Assembly (NCBI GenBank): GCA_021464245.1
Contig: JADCRB010000025.1
Location: 444,659-508,658 of the forward strand
From: Carallia brachiata
Taxonomy: Eukaryota; Streptophyta; Magnoliopsida; Malpighiales; Rhizophoraceae
DNA: 64,000 bases
Direction: 5' to 3'
The notes beneath the pieces were generated by a model. It was not told the DNA's origin, made no database searches, and worked only from the letters and a program-made list of their open reading frames with translations. The position numbers were made by a program, and so were the translations under genes. This document shows positions 35,846 to 47,128 of the stretch, one piece after another. Each line of letters begins with the position of its first letter. The first letter of the stretch is position 1.

Positions 35846-38800
35846 TTCCATGACAAAATCACTCACACTAAAATATTTTTCTCGACGATGCACACTAGCA
35901 ACATGCTTACAATCAACATTACTCAAAGCAATTTTGTGTTTAATCTCAGCATACATGTCATGAATGTGTTTGACAAAATTTCCAGTAGGTTTAGAAAAAC
36001 GAAGATCAGGGGAAAGGGTATACCCATGAACAATCTCAAAAAGACTCTTAACAGTGGACCGATTAACAGAATTATTATAAGCAAACTCAGCTGTTGGTAA
36101 GATCAAATCCTAATTACCTTTTTTCTCACACACAAAACACTTAAATAAATCTACTATAATTCAGTTAACTACCTCAGTTTGACTATCTGTTTGAAGGTGA
36201 AATGCATATGAAAATTTTAAACAAGTCTCAAACAATTCTCAAAGTGTCTACCAAAAATAACTCTCAAATTTAACACCTCTATCAGACAAAATAGAAACAG
36301 GTAAACCATGTAATTTAACAATTTTCCTAAAAACTATTTAGCAATATGAGATGCATCAGTAGACTTATTACACAGAATAAAATAAGTCAACTTAGAAAAC
36401 CTATCCACAACAACAAGTATGCAATCATGACCATAAGCTGTCTTAGGTAAACAAAGCATAAAATCCATACTAACATCACGCCAAGGTGCATGTAGAATAG
36501 GAAGTAGAGTGTAACTTTAGCAACTTGACAAGTGTGACACTGAATACAAGTGTACACACATCTCTTTTTAACGAAGGCCTGTAAAATCTATCTTCAACAA
36601 GTGCAATGGTCTCATTCCTTCCTAAATGACCAGTTAACCCACCGGTATACATTTCCCAAACCAACGAAGTGATGTACGTAGAATGCACGATTTGTTGGCT
36701 TTAAACAAAAAACTATCATGCCCAACGACACAAGCATTATATTCCTGAAGGACAAACACAACTTGACTCAGAGCATCAGTATTTTTGTTTTCCATACTAG
36801 AATAATGTTTAAGCACAAAAGAATACTCATTTAGAAACTCAACCCATTTAGCAGAAAACAAAACAAACTCTTTAGGCAATAGATAGTACCTCCAATAACG
36901 AAGAGTCTGAACAACAATATAAACTCCTTATTATAAGTAGAATACTTCTGCTTTACTTAATTGAGTTTTTCGTTGAAAAAGGCAATGGGGTATCCTTCCT
37001 GACTCAGGACTTCTCCTATACCAACTCTTGATGCATCATAGGCAACTTCAAACACCTTGTTGAAGTCGAGATGTCTCATAATGGAAGCTTCATTGATTTG
37101 CTTCTTGATGTCATTGAATGTTATGGTAGCTTTACTAGACCATTTATAATCTTCCTTCCTCAAGCAATCAGTGATAGCGGTTATAATAGTACCAAATCCA
37201 CTAATGAACCTCTAATGGAAAAAGGCCAAGCCATAAAAACTACGAGCTTCAACAAGAGACTTGGACTCATGCCACCCTTGAATAGGTCTAACTTTCTCAG
37301 GATTCGCCACTATACCACATGAAAAAACAATAAATCCTAAGAATAACATCTCAAATCGTAGAAATGTACACTTTTTAAATTTAACACACAGTTTGGCTTC
37401 CCTAAGAGTGAGCAAAACTGATCGCAAGTGAGCCAAATGTTCTTTCTCGGACTTACTATAAATCAAGATGTCATCAAAATAGACCACTAAGAACCGAGCA
37501 ATAAATGACTTTAAAACATGAGTCATAACCCTTATAAAAGTACTATGAGCATTTGACAACCCAAAGGACATGACTAGCCACTCATACAACTCATCTTGCA
37601 TCTTAAACTTAGTCTTTCACTAATCCCCAAACTGAATGCATATACAATGATACCCACTACGAAGTCTATCTTAGAATACTCACTCGAGGGAAAACATTTG
37701 AGGAGTTCAAGAGGCATCACATCTGCGAACTCACCCAACAGATCCGCAACATTGTCAAGCACCTCCGCAACAACACTTTCTTTGATCTCCATCAAAGCCG
37801 TAAGGTAGGTGACTTCTCCCTTCTTCAGCCCATGCTCCACTTGCATAATTGACAACATACCACTTGACTTCCTACCAATACTAGAAGAGGGAATGAACAT
37901 TCCAGAAACAAAACAAGGATGATCCTCATACATTATCATGAGATTACCTAAGTGAGGCAACAGAGCAACCTTTGCACTCACAAAGAAATCATATAATTTT
38001 AAAATCATCCAAAGGCACCACAGTAAAGTTAAGCTTACCAGACTAACTGCCCATAGCTACCTCCACACCCAATGTTATGCCAATCACGTCTCAGGCTGCC
38101 GAGTTGACAGCTTTCTTTCGACTCCTGGTCTTAGTGACTTTCAGACCCGGTAACTCCACCATCCTCTCAGCAACGATGTTGTGCGTAGAACTCATATTAG
38201 CCATCACCATCAACTCTTTATTACGAACATGATCTCCATATACATCAAGCTAGATTATGGGGCTCCCCCTGATTGCACAACACTAATACCTACAGAGGAT
38301 TGACACGAGAGGGGCCAACATCATCTGAGACACCACTTTCCTTTACAACTATGGGACTTAACTTCTCCTTCTTAGGGCACTCCTTGGCCCTGTGTGGTAT
38401 ATTATAGATGAAACAACAAGAGTTAGACTTGTCTTTATCTTGTTCCTAGTAGACAACTTTACCTTTATCCTTACCGCCATCGTTGAGCTTATCTTTTTTG
38501 CCTTCCTTCTTCTTTTTGCCCTTATCTTTGGGCTACTTCCCAGCATCAAAATCAATAGACTTGTTGATTTGAAAATTAATTATACCATCAACTACAACCA
38601 TAGTAGAAGGTAGGTCCTTCACACATTGTCTTTTAAGCTCGAGTTGAGCCCAAGCTTGAAGGCCGGAAAGGAAGTTGAAAAGCTTGTCCTCATCTGACAT
38701 ATTTTGGATGTCAAGCATTAAGGAACTAAATTCCTTCACATAGTCACGCACCATGCCACTCTACTTTAACTTCTTTAAGGACTCCCTAGCAACCCATGAT

Positions 38801-39190
38801 GTGTCGTAGGACAAAAACTAGTCCTTCAACTCATTCTTTAGGCTTTTCCACGTCTCGATCTTAGGCCTGCTCGCACTTGCATTGTCATGCAACCCACTCT
38901 ACCACCACAGCTTGGCATCCTTGGCTAGATACATGCTGGTCAGATTGACCTTCTCATCATCCAGCACTCGGGCAGGTTTAAAGCACTACTTCATATCCTA
39001 CAGAAAATTCTTGATCTCCTTGGCATCCCTCACTCTCTCAAAGGCTTTAGGCTCTGGCACCTTCATCTTGGTCAAGCCATCTATGACAACTCATCCTGAT
39101 TGAGAGGCTACAGCCTTTATGAGTATGGCTATCTCTACTGCCATCTCATCAATCCAAAAAGCTGTGTTTGAAGAGGCCACCACCTCATGT
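35846..39190 (-). pseudogene. Ty3/gypsy retrotransposon gag-pol, decayed
   Basis: Read on the minus strand, domains appear in Ty3 order. Gag (about 39130-38530) has DAKLWW and VKEFSSLMLDIQNMS, then a zinc knuckle (CCFIYNIPHRAKECPKK, about 38430). The protease region (about 38230-38030) has lost its DTG catalytic triplet. A linker (GLKKGEVTYL, EFADVMPLELLK) runs to 37680. RT (about 37610-37212) keeps the YFDD box but lacks its front part. RNase H (37163-36957 and 36879-36760) has an internal deletion. The integrase zinc-binding region is around 36650-36520, and the integrase end (EFAYNNSVNRST) is at 36095-36060, stopping near 35846. Many in-frame stops, often TAG where Trp or Gln is expected, suggest methylation-driven decay. 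The element cannot move by itself. Confidence 0.9.
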
Positions 39191-39479
39191 TACCATTGCA
39201 GATCGATTATATACTACTCATAAAACGCCAACGTATAGAACACGGTGAAGTTTGGATCCTCTGGAATTTCACCGAGGACCTCAAAGAGCTTGGCTATGTG
39301 CTCACGTACCGCATCAAGACCCAAACCACCTGCCCTTGGTCAAACCTTCAAGCTTTAATACTAGCTGTGACAGAGCTAATTTTATCACTCAAAATTTCGC
39401 CTTATGATGGCACTAAGTCGCACTTAGTCTTAGTCAGCCGCACACGCAAGGATTGGACAATAGAACATTGTAACAAGAC

Positions 39480-40680
39480 ACATAACTCACACACTCAAGA
39501 GAGGCACAAAAGCATACGGGAACCTTCCCCAACCTTTATTACTTATCTCAAAGTAATACCAAAGATCAATGCCAAATGAACTCTCGACAGTATTTCACTC
39601 TTTCTCTTTGAGTAATTTCTCTCACTGAGTGCTAATGGCAACCCATATGGCCAATTTATAGTTGGTACCCCCAACTATCAAGGGTTTGGAGATAACCATT
39701 ATCTCCGTATGATCTCTATTATGGTTGATAATCCTCATCTTCCCACAATCTTATCCACGACATGATCTTGATAAGCCTTATCTTCCCACGATCATCTATC
39801 ACTTGATCTCGATAAACCTTATCTATCCACGATCTTTAACTATGCACGATTTGATGAGCATCACCCCAATGCTCGGCCAACTGGACAGTACCACACCTAC
39901 ACGTCCCCATGATCCCACGTCATAGGAGATCAGTGCCACGCAGTGCCATGCAAACTTGGCCAAATCCCAGTCTTGTGTTTTGGGCCTTTTGGCCCAATCC
40001 CATGGCCCATTTAATGGAGCCCACAAACATGTAGCCTAGCATCTTTTGTCGAGCCCAAGCCTTGGTCTACCCTGGGACCCATAAATAGGCTTATGCTTAT
40101 GCTGACCGTCTCAACTTTCACCTTGCCTCAATGAGTGCCCAGCCACTCCAAAGTCTCATGCTTAGAATTGGTGCAAAGTGTCACCAACTCCAGCATACTA
40201 AGTGTTCAATGGACTAATAGTTGGCCTCCCTCCCTTGCTAACCTCCCTTTGTTGGCCCCCCTCCCTTACTGGCCTCCTTTTCTAACTTGCCTTGCTAACC
40301 TCCCTCAAAGACACCAACATATGCAGCACGATGAGCAGCCCATTGTGAGCCCTATTGGCCCACCGAACAGCACGGTGCTTAGGGCCCAATGCACTGCTAG
40401 CCTCTTCCCCTTGCTCGGATCCCTTCCTAGTTTTCCTTTTTAACTTCCCTTTTAGGCAACAACGTGTGCGGAGCATGCTTGCGTGTAGCAACTTGTACAG
40501 AACCAGGCATGCTCCAAGTCTATTACTTAGCCCTTTTTAAGCTCTATCTGGTGGCCTTGGCCGATCTTCCCATAACATCGCTTGTTGAGTGATACGGGCA
40601 CTTAAAGAATGGTCGCTTGTCTAGACTTCAATAGCGGAGTCGCGCTCGGCTCCATTAATATTCGGGACGTGAGTTGACCC
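39480..40680 (-). mobile_element. Probable 5' LTR and leader of the Ty3 element
   Basis: Upstream of gag on the minus strand is GC-richer DNA with a TATA-like box in CCAACTATAAATTGGCC (about 39645-39665) and short internal repeats: a GATAAGGTTTATCGAGATCA-type motif several times in 39740-39840 and GGGAGGTTAGCAAGG types in 40215-40310. Such content is usual for a long plant LTR. The exact TG/CA ends and the primer site could not be fixed, and no second LTR remains at the other end. Confidence 0.5.
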
Positions 40681-41036
40681 ATTTAGAATTGTTGAATAAT
40701 TTAACAAATAAGAGTTACTCCAACCTCCAATCTAAAAATCTGATGACTGACACGCTCAGTAGGATCTTTCTTTTTGCTCAAAAAGAAAAAAACTCTATTG
40801 TTGTGCATATTTGCTTCTCCGATAAATAATTGATGAGCACTATTACATAGCAGCGTTTATTGAGTAACATGGTAAGCACTTGAGGGCTATAAATTAGTTT
40901 TCTACATTAATCTTCGTATAGTTGTGAGACCAAGAAACATGAGATCGATCCACTTTTTTCTGCAAACTAGTGAAAAGGAACAAACATAATAAAAGGAATC
41001 TTTAAAATTAATAAAATCATAATAAAGGTTTTTAAT
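40681..41036. other. Intergenic DNA
   Basis: No gene or element recognised. Confidence 0.45.
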
Positions 41037-41527
41037 TGCCAATAGCAATAAGTAAATTTTTAATCTTATAAGTTTAAATTTTTTTTAATTGAGTCATACA
41101 CGTTAAGGTGTTTTCATTTAAGTTTTAAACGTTATTGTTTTTATAACAATTGAGTCAAATCCTTGATAAGATTGTTTGACTGTTAAATTAATATTTTGAT
41201 TGATTAAAAAAGTATATTTAAAAGGAAATACATGAATAAAAATATTTGAAAATGAATTTAAAATGTTTATACCGTATAAAAAGTGTATGTTGTTAATAAA
41301 AAAACATATTTTACTTTAAAAATCTATAAAAATTAATAAAAATGAACATTCCTAATAATTTTTTCAAAAATACATATCATATACATATTCAAATTTTTCT
41401 TTAAAAAGTAAAATATTTTCAAAAATTCAAAAATAAATTCCAAAAAAATCTATAAAATTTTAAAAATTGTTTCATTTAAAATTAATAAAAATAAGCTAAA
41501 TAAAAGAAAGAAAAAAATAAATCATAA

Positions 41528-41640
41528 GCATAGTAGGTATAGTCTAAGTGGTTGAAAACAGTGATTATTAATCGTAAGGTCTGGGGTTCGAACTCCGATC
41601 TTGCCCACGTAATTGCCCTCCCCTGCCATTGCTCTAGCAG
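41528..41640 (+). repeat. tRNA-derived SINE-like sequence
   Basis: A box A-like motif (TAGTCTAAGTGGTTGA) and a canonical box B (GGGGTTCGAACTCC) lie about 35 bases apart, with no intact acceptor stem. It sits inside the long-TIR element. Confidence 0.5.
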
Positions 41641-42249
41641 GTCCAAAAGAACAAAAAAATAATAAAATAAAAAATGCAAAAAAAATTTTAATTCAAAAAT
41701 AAATATAAATAATTTATAAAGTTTAAAAATTTCAAAATGAAATTTCATTTTCAATAGAAACATCAAAATTTTTAAAAATAAAAGACAATGATGTTTAAAA
41801 AATTTTAAAAAGTCAATAAGAACTAAAAAATTGTAAAGTTTCTTAAAGTTCAGAAAAAAACATCAAAATTTAAGAAACTGAAAATTTTAAAAAAGTTAAT
41901 ATTCAAAAAATTATCACCTTTTGGTATCTTTTTTAAAATTTTGAATAATTATTTAGAAAAATTAAATATTTTTAATTTTTTTTAAAATTTGTTCAGTAAA
42001 AAAAAAACAACAAAATAGATTAACAAATTCCTTTGTCTCTCTAAAGGCTCTGTCTCTCCCCTTTCTTCTTCTCTGGTTCTTCTTCTATGCACGATCAATT
42101 CTTCTACAAAGAATAAAAAGTTAAAATTTGAATCCCAAAAATAAAAGCTTTACACCAATAAAGAATTTTTTTTAGAAAAAAATAAAAAGTTCAAAGAAGA
42201 AAAAGGATTGATCATCAGTTTATTACACACATGAAAGCATGAACAAGCA

Positions 42250-42600
42250 ATTTGCCCTTGCCGTCAACCAAGGCAACAATCCTCAAAACATCAAGAGACT
42301 CTTGGAGATCGTCAATCCGGCCAGCCAAGACGTTGAATTACTTCTTGTGGAATAGATCATTGTAGGCGCCCTAGATCCGGATGGTGTCAGTGACATCGGC
42401 AGAGGCGACCCACTCACCCTTAGAGTGTTAGTGGGCGACGGTGACATGGTAGCCATGTTTGCTGTATACAGAGAGGTCGAGAGGGTTGTCAAGGTTGAGG
42501 ATGACGACGAAGTGGTTGTTGGTATAGAGGATGGTGTTGGTCTTGGGGTGGTCGGCAATCAGAACCCCGACCTTGCTCCGTCGAGGATACACATGTCTAA
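42250..42600 (-). pseudogene. AIP1: AIP1 (actin-interacting protein 1) N-terminal fragment
   Basis: Minus strand encodes, with breaks, the start of plant AIP1, a WD40 double-propeller protein that helps ADF/cofilin disassemble actin filaments. Recognisable pieces in order are [65 protein letters not shown] and [13 protein letters not shown]. The expected Trp after TIRI is TAG, another position after HKK is TAA, and a stop follows VTVAH. The extreme start is in another frame. G+C is far above the flanks. It covers roughly the first two WD repeats only, so it is a dead capture, not a gene. The positive-charge-rich plus-strand frame here is a shadow. Confidence 0.8.
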
Positions 42601-43153
42601 AAAAAATCGCACATTTTTTTTTCTTTCCTTTTAATTAAACTAACGTATAAAAACTGTAATTTTTAATTTTTCCCCCAAAAAAAATTACACATAAATTTTA
42701 TTTTTGAAAATTTTTTACATTTTTTAGAAAAATTCCATGATATGTATTTTTAAAAAAATTATTAGTAATCTTCATTTTTATTAGTTTTCGTAGATTTTTA
42801 AAGTAAAATATATTTTTATTATCAAAATACACTTTTTATACGAAATAAATATTTTAAATTGATTTTCAAATGTTTTTCTTTATGTATTTTGTTTTAAATA
42901 TAATTTTTCAATCGGTCAAAATATGAATTAACGGTTAAACAATCCTTTGTCGATGATTAGACTCGATTGAAATGAAAATAGTAATTTAAGACTTAAATGA
43001 AAATATTTTAATGTATAGTACTCAATTGAAAAAAACTTAAATTTATAAGACTAAAAATTTGCTTATTCTATTGCCAACATTATAAACCACTGGACTCTTA
43101 TATTGTAAATTAAATTCATATGGAAGTAAAATGTAAAATAGACAAATTACGTA

Positions 43154-43830
43154 GAGGCTAGTAGAGGTGTTTGCGGGTCAGATTGGGTCGACTTGAGGGT
43201 ATATCCGATCCAATCCGCCGTCGGCAGATTGGATAATTTTCCATTCGCACCCAATTCACCATACAACCCAATCCATCCAATCCAATTCGCCAACGGCAGG
43301 TTGGATTGAATCGGTTTGGGAGGATTGACATAATAAAAAAATTATAATTTTTTTTCAATTTATACATATCATCAATCATCAATGTTTTTACTTATTCTTA
43401 CCAACTTTATTATTATAATGTATTTATCATATCCATTCGCAATTTTAAATATTCATGAGAATTAATCAAAATTCACTAAAAGACTATGTTATATCAATTT
43501 TATTTAGTAAAAATACAAATTATCAAACAGAAAAATTTTTATTTGTGCTTCCACTCGGCAAATAAGGTTGCATCTCTCTCTCTTTTTCTCTCTCTCTCTT
43601 ATAGTGTCTAATATCTCACTTGTGCTGCCAAAAAATAGAGAGATAGAGATACTCCGATTTTTTCTTATTTTTTAAAATAAAATTGCATGATAACAATTAG
43701 AGAATATGATAATAATACGAGAATAATAAAATAGTTTTTTACTTCTAATTTTATTAATTTATAAAATTATATGAAATGTGATTATTTAATTTTAATCTGA
43801 TTAATATCAATAAATTTAATTCACAATATC

Positions 43831-43864
<34 letters not shown>

Positions 43865-44059
43865 GTGTGTGTGGGCGGATTGAGTCGGATTGGGTAGATT
43901 GAACCCCTCAATCTGCATCCAATCCGCCCTTAACGGGTTGTAAAATTTTAAAATCGCAACCAATCCTAATTTTGGCGGTTTAACGAGTTCAGATTAATTT
44001 AGATTAGATTGATCGGATTGGGTCAGATTAGTTAATTTTTGAACAGCTCTAAAGACTAG
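43154..44059. mobile_element. hAT-type element, 890 bp
   Basis: Body 43162-44051 begins TAGAGGTGTTTGCGGGTC and ends with the inverse of TAGAGCTGTTC. Flanks GAGGCTAG and AAGACTAG match at 6 of 8 positions. Both ends carry many copies of a CGGATTGGGT-like subterminal motif, a likely transposase-binding array. A TA microsatellite (about 43829-43862) lies inside. No transposase coding is visible. Confidence 0.8.
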
Positions 44060-44618
44060 ATGCATTGAATTCTTGAAGAAAATATGTTGCAAATATAAAT
44101 TAAAAAGCACCCACATGTGCAGGAGCAATTGAGACTTTTTGCCTTAATAGTATTAGAGTCATTCCATTCTCAATCAAAATCAATTCTAAAAAACCAAAAA
44201 AAAAAAAAAAAAGACTGTTTTTAGCATTCCTCTACGTTTATATGGGATAAACTCCATGATTCAAGCACCAAAGCAAAAATTTCCTTTCTCACCTTTTTCT
44301 TTTTTTTTCCTTGCATCCTAAGCATGAAAAGGTTTCTGCATTAGAAAACACAATATGCTATATATTAATGTTTCGTGCGGCGTCATTAGCAAGAGGTGAA
44401 GAGCAAAAAAAATATTACAAAATATTAAGTATCAATATTTAGATAATAATAAAAAGTGACATAACTTACTAAATGATCATAATTTAAAAAAAAAAAATTA
44501 ATTGTGTGACTCTTTAAGTTTTGTAATGAAGCCCAAAAATATCAGTTGCAAAGCTTTTGTTTAGGATATTGCGGTTTTGTAGGACCGCCACCTTTGTTCT
44601 GCTTTGAATTAGACGAAA
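44060..44618. other. Intergenic DNA upstream of the HIPP gene
   Basis: AT-rich, no gene. An A-run lies at about 44196-44212. Confidence 0.5.
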
Positions 44619-44869
44619 AAATGCACATATATAAGCAGCAAACTGCTGCATAGAAAAGCCCCAAGAGTAAAGAAGTAGAACTACTGCCTTAAGAAAAAGC
44701 TTTTCCTCTGCTCATTAGAAGGCAAGTAAGGAATCCATTGTCGTTCAGGGAAGCTTCTTATAGCTTATTGGTTAGCTGTATTTTCGATGGCATAAATCCA
44801 ACCAGCCACCTTTACATCTTTCCTCAAATTGAAATATCCTCTTATTGAACTTAGCTTTTCTCAATAGAA

Positions 44870-44908
<39 letters not shown>

Positions 44909-45014
44909 GTTTTCTGCTTTCTTTGACAGCGTCAAGCTCCCAAAACTTCTATTGAAACTTGAAATTGTTTTCTGGACCGGTTAGCCTTTCAGCGTCACAA
45001 CCTTCATTCAAAGT
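44619..45014 (+). promoter_or_regulatory. HIPP core promoter and 5' UTR with (CT)n
   Basis: A TATA-like box (CATATATAAGC) is at about 44626-44636, roughly 380 bp before the ATG. The long presumed leader has a CT microsatellite at about 44874-44902. CT-rich leaders are common in plant genes. The start site is inferred from the box. Confidence 0.5.
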
Positions 45015-45601
45015 ATGGGAATTGGAGGAACATTGGAGTATTTATCTGAGTTGGTGGCAAGTGCAGGCCATAAAGGGAAGAAGAGGAAGCAATTACAGAC
45101 TGTAGAGCTCAAAGTCAGCATGGACTGCGATGGCTGTGAGCTTAAGGTCAAGAATGCCCTGTCTTCATTAAGTGGTATATGTTGCCTAATATCCTCATTC
45201 TCTCTCTCTCTCTCTCTCTCAGTCTGTCCTCCTCTACTTTCTACTGTCCTGTGAATTTGAGGCTGAAAAACTTGGCTTTGCTTCTATATATTTATGTAGG
45301 AGTTAAAATGGTTGAGATAAACAGGAAACAGCAGAAGGTAACGGTAACAGGGTATGTTGATTCAAACAAGGTGTTGAAGAAGGCCAAGTCAACAGGGAAA
45401 AAAGTTGAGATTTGGCCCTATGTTCCTTACAGTTTGGTGGCTCAGCCTTACGCAGCTCAGGCTTATGACAAGAAGGCACCTCCTGGTTATGTCAGGAAGG
45501 TAGAGAACAGTACTGCCACTAGTGGGACTGTAACCAGATATGAGGACCCCTATATTTCCATGTTCAGTGATGATAATCCGAATGCCTGCTCGATTATGTG
45601 A
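45015..45601 (+). CDS. HIPP: Heavy-metal-associated isoprenylated plant protein (HIPP20/22 type)
   Basis: Two exons, 45015-45174 and 45300-45601, join in phase 1 (AGTG|GTATAT ... TATGTAG|GAGT) to give 153 aa. HIPPs bind soft metal ions through an HMA domain and attach to membranes through a prenylated C-terminus; several act in cadmium or copper tolerance and stress response. Here the HMA domain spans about residues 27-90 with the metal site MDCDGC (about 36-41). A conserved WPYVPYSLVAQPYAAQAYD block follows. The last four residues CSIM form a CaaX box for farnesylation. The start MGIGGTLEYLSELV and the length match the HIPP20-22 subgroup. The intron (45175-45299) contains a CT run (45202-45221). 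ATG is the first in frame. The exact paralogue number is not certain. Confidence 0.93.
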
Positions 45602-46430
45602 TGGCGCCTTAAGTAATTGCGCTGGCTAGGAGTGATATCCAGATATGAGCTTCCCCTGCTTGTGTGTCTATTGAGAGACCATTAAACCGATTTCCAATCC
45701 GAGTCCTCATACCTTTTGTAAATTGTTCTTTTTGGGAATTGGTTGTTATCTAATTGATTAGCAAGATTATGAGCAGATTAACGAGTTCTTGAATGTTTTA
45801 TTACTTTACTTTCTGAGCCATTTTCTCTTTGATTCCTCTGTCCCTGGTCTTCTTAGATGGTTCCAATCGGTGTTCTGTAATTTAGCGGTAGTTGTTTTGG
45901 GGGGGCCGGTTTAGAATAAGTTTAAAAATACTGTGGGTTGTTGTGATTCACCCATCGTAGGCCTACAGTAGCTCACTATATGTTGCTATTTCTGCTCGTG
46001 ATGTCCTGGTTTCTTCCTTTCGTGCCATGGTGACTTTGGTCTGCTGACAGCTAATCAGCTATTGGGATCAATCACCACGAAAAGGAGTGCCTGTTTGTAG
46101 CATTGGCGAAAGGAAGATGTTGCTATGCCCTTGTTTGGTTGCCATCATCAGTTTTCTATACAAGGAGAGTGCACGACTGCACGAGAACATGAAATGTGAG
46201 ATGGCCCTACGTCCCATTTCAAAATATGGCAATTCGTCTTGTTAAAAGAAAATTTATAAAATAAAATAAAATAAGAGGCAACCCTTCACAATAATTTCAA
46301 AGTAATTGGAGACCGAAAGGAAATTTCTACGTCATCTAATAAGGATTTTTTTTTTCTTGGATCCTAAGTAATTAAGGTTCAAAATTTCTGCTTAGTTGTC
46401 CAATCAAAAAGGAATCTCATTATTAAAATT
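45602..46430. other. HIPP 3' UTR and intergenic DNA
   Basis: The first 200-300 bp are probably 3' UTR. No other gene is seen. Confidence 0.5.
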
Positions 46431-47128
46431 AAAGAGATATTTGGTTTTATAATTATTAATTATTCTAACTGTTATTAATTATTAGTTATTATTGTTAATT
46501 GTTGATTATTTTTTTTATTGTTGATTAATAAAATAAAATTATAATATTTAGTTAAATTAATATTAATTATTACTAATTAAAAAATAAAATAACTAATTTA
46601 GACCATAAATTTTTTTATTATAATAAATAATTTTTTTACCTTTACTTTATAAAAATATATTTTATCTATTTGTAAATAAAAATTTAAAAAATATGTGACT
46701 TGATAGTCAACTATAATTTTTTCAATAAAAATTATCATTTTTACTAAATAGATTACTATGTCAAAAAACTAATATTATCTTTACATATTGGACATATAAA
46801 ATTATTTGTTTTGATTTTTCTTTTTTTACAAAAATAAAAAAATAATAGTTTTTATTTTTAAAAAAATTATTATTTTATTTCTCAGTGAGCCGCCGTTAGG
46901 TGTGTTAGCTTTTTCCGTCCAACGTACTTTTGTCATTTTGTGCACCATGGCCACATCCACCCATTTTCTACATTTGAGGAAGGGTAACATTGGAATTTTT
47001 TGTTTTATCACCCTTTCTCCTTACTTTATTTTAAAAAGTAACTCAAATCTAATTTTCTAATCCTTTATTTTTTAGAGATAAAAAGAAATTTCAGCAGTAA
47101 ATTAAAAAAATTTTACCAAACACTCTAA
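46431..47128. mobile_element. Possible PIF/Harbinger-type MITE
   Basis: The left end AGAGATATTTGGTTTTAT and the right end, the inverse of GAGTGTTTGGTAAAATT, form an imperfect inverted repeat. A TAA at both borders is compatible with the 3-bp Harbinger duplication but is weak evidence in AT-rich DNA. The interior is AT-rich except for about 46886-47000. Confidence 0.45.

Larger units (their letters stand above)
41037..43080. mobile_element. Long-TIR (Pack-MULE-like) element carrying a gene fragment
   Basis: The first about 375 bp (41037-41410) recur inverted at about 42690-43080. Matching blocks include TTGCCAATAGCAATAAG versus TTGGCAATAGAATAAG, AATTGAGT..., GTATAAAAAGTGTATG..., and AAAATACATATCAT. 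Identity looks about 80-85%. The 1.3-kb interior holds a tRNA-like SINE (41528-41640) and a captured AIP1 fragment (42250-42600). Long TIRs plus a host gene piece are the mark of Pack-MULEs. I found no clean target duplication, so the class is inferred. Confidence 0.75.

Noticed and set aside
35809..39190. Endogenous plant pararetrovirus
   Set aside because: Integrase and gag with zinc knuckle are present in Ty3 order and no movement-protein or coat-protein motif is seen.
41037..43080. Simple solo LTR pair or SINE cluster as explanation for the repeats
   Set aside because: The two end blocks match in inverted, not direct, orientation.
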